64,000 nucleotides of DNA from assembly GCF_026626635.1 (NCBI RefSeq), contig NZ_JAPNKA010000001.1:12570501-12634500 (forward strand), given 5' to 3'. Under the pieces are notes generated by a model that worked only from the letters and a program-made list of their open reading frames with translations, was not told where the DNA came from and did no database searches. The DNA is from Archangium lansingense. GTDB lineage: Bacteria; Myxococcota; Myxococcia; Myxococcales; Myxococcaceae. Shown in pieces: positions 62,863 to 64,000 of the stretch; position 1 is the first letter of the stretch, and each line of letters opens with the position of its first letter. A program made the position numbers and the translations under genes.

Positions 62863-63264
62863 ATGGACGTCCACGCCCTCGAAGAACTTGGGAAGGTGAT
62901 TGGGCTGGAACGATGGCTGGGAGATTGGGCGCGTCACGGCGTGGGGTACTGGGCCGTGGAGCGGCGCGACGCGCCTGGGACAATCGTGGGCTTCAGTGGC
63001 ATGCGCCACAAGGAGCTCGAAGGCCAGAGGGTGCTCAACCTCGCCTACCGGTTCAGTCCCCAGTGTTGGGGCTCGGGGTATGCGACGGAAGCGGCCCGCG
63101 TGGCGCTGGCGCTGGCCCGTCAGCACATCCCCGACGTTCCGGTGGTGGCCATCATCAGCTTGGAGAACGCGCCGTCACTCCGCGTGGCAGAGCGGCTCGG
63201 AATGCGGCGCGACCGGATCATCGACTACGAGGGCGTCGCGAACGCCGTGTTTCTGGCGGCGTAG
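62863..63264 (+). CDS. GNAT acetyltransferase, short at the N-terminus
   Basis: 133 aa from the ATG at 62863. The acetyl-CoA-binding motif and surrounding strands are clear (NLAYRFSPQCWGSGYATEAARVALALA and SLENAPSLRVAERLGMRRD). Family members are normally about 170 aa and begin with RLxLRPxxxxD; that first strand and helix are absent here, and the protein starts in the helix ERWLGDWARHGVGYWAV. It may be a 5'-truncated gene. Divergent from the amylase gene with 98 bp between. Confidence 0.75.
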   Translation: MDVHALEELGKVIGLERWLGDWARHGVGYWAVERRDAPGTIVGFSGMRHKELEGQRVLNLAYRFSPQCWGSGYATEAARVALALARQHIPDVPVVAIISLENAPSLRVAERLGMRRDRIIDYEGVANAVFLAA

Positions 63265-63406
63265 CGCGCGGCAGGGACGGGCAGGCCTGGAGGGGGGGGC
63301 GAGTCACACAAATCGCACTGTGGACCGATGACTTCGGACGGGGTTGACCGTCTATCGGTTGAGGCGCTCCCATGGGGCGTCGTTCTCTCAACCGAAAGGC
63401 TCTGAC

Positions 63407-63832
63407 ATGACGATCAAAGCAGTGACCCCGTACTTCCTCCTCAACGGCAGGACCGAGCAGGCCATCGCTCTCTATCAGCGCGCTCTCGGCGCGAAGGTCG
63501 AGACGATGCAGCGGTTCGGAGACGTCGACGGGAGCTGTCCCGTGGCGATGAAGAACCGGGTCATGCACGCGGCCCTGCAGGTGGGCGACGCGGTGCTGTT
63601 GATGAGCGACGGCTCCAAGGATGATGAGGCGCCCTCACAGAGCGGGAACGTGAGCGTCGCCCTCCAACTCGATGATCCTGATCAGGCCAGGCGCTGCTTC
63701 GACGCGCTGGCAACGAACGGCAAGGTCGTCCAGCCGCTCATCGACGCCCCCTGGGGTGCTCTGTTCGGCGTGGTTTCCGACGAGTTCGGCATCAACTGGA
63801 TGTTCAACAGCGCCAAGGCCAAGAAAGCCTGA
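63407..63832 (+). CDS. PhnB-like VOC-family protein
   Basis: 141 aa, AAAGG before the ATG. The glyoxalase-like fold is recognised from VTPYFLLNGRTEQAIALYQRALGAKVE, HAALQVGDAVLLMSD and WGALFGVVSDEFGINWMFN. This matches the PhnB/3-demethylubiquinone-type subgroup of VOC proteins, whose members often lack a proven activity. It is soluble. A broken palindromic repeat lies immediately after its stop. Confidence 0.9.
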   Translation: MTIKAVTPYFLLNGRTEQAIALYQRALGAKVETMQRFGDVDGSCPVAMKNRVMHAALQVGDAVLLMSDGSKDDEAPSQSGNVSVALQLDDPDQARRCFDALATNGKVVQPLIDAPWGALFGVVSDEFGINWMFNSAKAKKA

Positions 63833-63837
63833 CGAAG

Positions 63838-63868
63838 CTCCCTCAGGGAGAGGGCTAGGGTGAGGGTG
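63838..63868. repeat. REP-like palindromic repeat, copy 8 (half element)
   Basis: CTCCCTCA is followed by GGGAGAGGG and CTAGGGTGAGGG, so the right half of the element is intact and the left arm is cut. It sits between the VOC gene and the last gene. Confidence 0.7.
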
Positions 63869-63886
63869 TTGGAAAAGGAGCCCTCA

Positions 63887-64000
63887 TGCGCCATACGAGA
63901 TTTCCCCTACTCGCCCTCTCCCTGAGCTGCCTAGCGGCCGCGAAACCCAAGGCAAGCCCCAGCGCCAGCGCATCCCTCGCGACCGAGATGGTGGCCGCGC
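63887..64000 (+). CDS. Exported protein, 3' end outside the window
   Basis: 38 codons are visible. The start ATG has AAGGAG 5 nt upstream. The sequence MRHTRFPLLALSLSCLAA followed by KPKASPSASAS looks like a signal peptide with cleavage or a lipobox-like cysteine at residue 15, then a Ser/Ala/Pro-rich linker. The rest is cut off, so the family cannot be judged. Confidence 0.6.

Overview
The window looks like chromosomal DNA of a fruiting myxobacterium, most likely the Cystobacterineae (Archangium/Cystobacter-like). The base composition is very GC-rich. Supporting family signatures are a Sit-type toxin/immunity pair, a MYXO-CTERM-like tail on a trypsin-like protease, TonB-domain and beta-propeller lipoproteins, DUF1592/DUF1552 partners, an HGD-type Ser/Thr kinase and many secreted Cys-rich proteins. 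I saw no rRNA, tRNA, CRISPR array, IS element or prophage.

Layout. 1-9.6 kb: metallophosphoesterase (cut at the left edge), thioredoxin-like protein, TonB-domain lipoprotein, an orphan Imm26 immunity protein, an NAPE-PLD-like metallo-hydrolase, a MocR regulator divergent from a DUF2917-EamA transporter fusion, and methionine aminopeptidase. 9.7-13.8 kb is a graveyard and conflict zone: a gutted hsdR, a SitI3-like immunity gene with the toxin C-terminus it should neutralise, two plus-strand coding relics, an atypical membrane-anchored kinase and a small lipoprotein. 13.8-19.4 kb: a BNR-repeat protein, a DksA-type zinc finger, a YwiC-like membrane protein, a START-domain protein and an HAD 5'-nucleotidase. 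19.4-22.8 kb: DUF2267, a zinc-ribbon protein and three small, very basic proteins with shared motifs, interrupted by a frameshifted RDD-like gene. 22.8-28.5 kb: MYXO-CTERM protease, a coupled three-gene lipoprotein operon, a CheR methyltransferase and a propeller lipoprotein. 28.7-33.8 kb: coupled DUF1592/DUF1552 genes and a lipase-like/thrombospondin-repeat pair.

33.9-38.2 kb holds the clearest defence content: a pseudokinase-like membrane protein, an overlapping ptuA-ptuB (Septu) pair, and a solitary MazF followed by a methyltransferase. 38.2-45.5 kb: a DUF6607 lipoprotein with a Fur-box-like site, a giant G8-domain beta-helix protein, and a metallo-beta-lactamase-fold lipoprotein divergent from a LysR regulator. 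45.5-54.1 kb: AraC regulator, a 3-hydroxyisobutyrate-dehydrogenase-like enzyme, an internally deleted methyltransferase, secreted Cys-rich proteins, a phytanoyl-CoA-dioxygenase-like enzyme and a three-gene molybdo-hydroxylase/2Fe-2S/cytochrome operon. 54.3-64 kb: LysM protein, unknown protein, nucleoside deaminase, a UvrB-independent UvrA paralogue, a modular secreted alpha-amylase, a short GNAT, a VOC protein and a truncated secreted gene at the right edge.

A dispersed palindromic repeat (core CCCTCTCCC-N3-GGGAGAGGG) occurs at least eight times. It sits mostly between gene ends, and one pair supplies the start of a protease gene. The region reads as a typical accessory-rich myxobacterial segment in which toxin/immunity and restriction genes are decaying while secreted hydrolases and regulators are intact. 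All family assignments are by recognition from the sequence; no database search was run.
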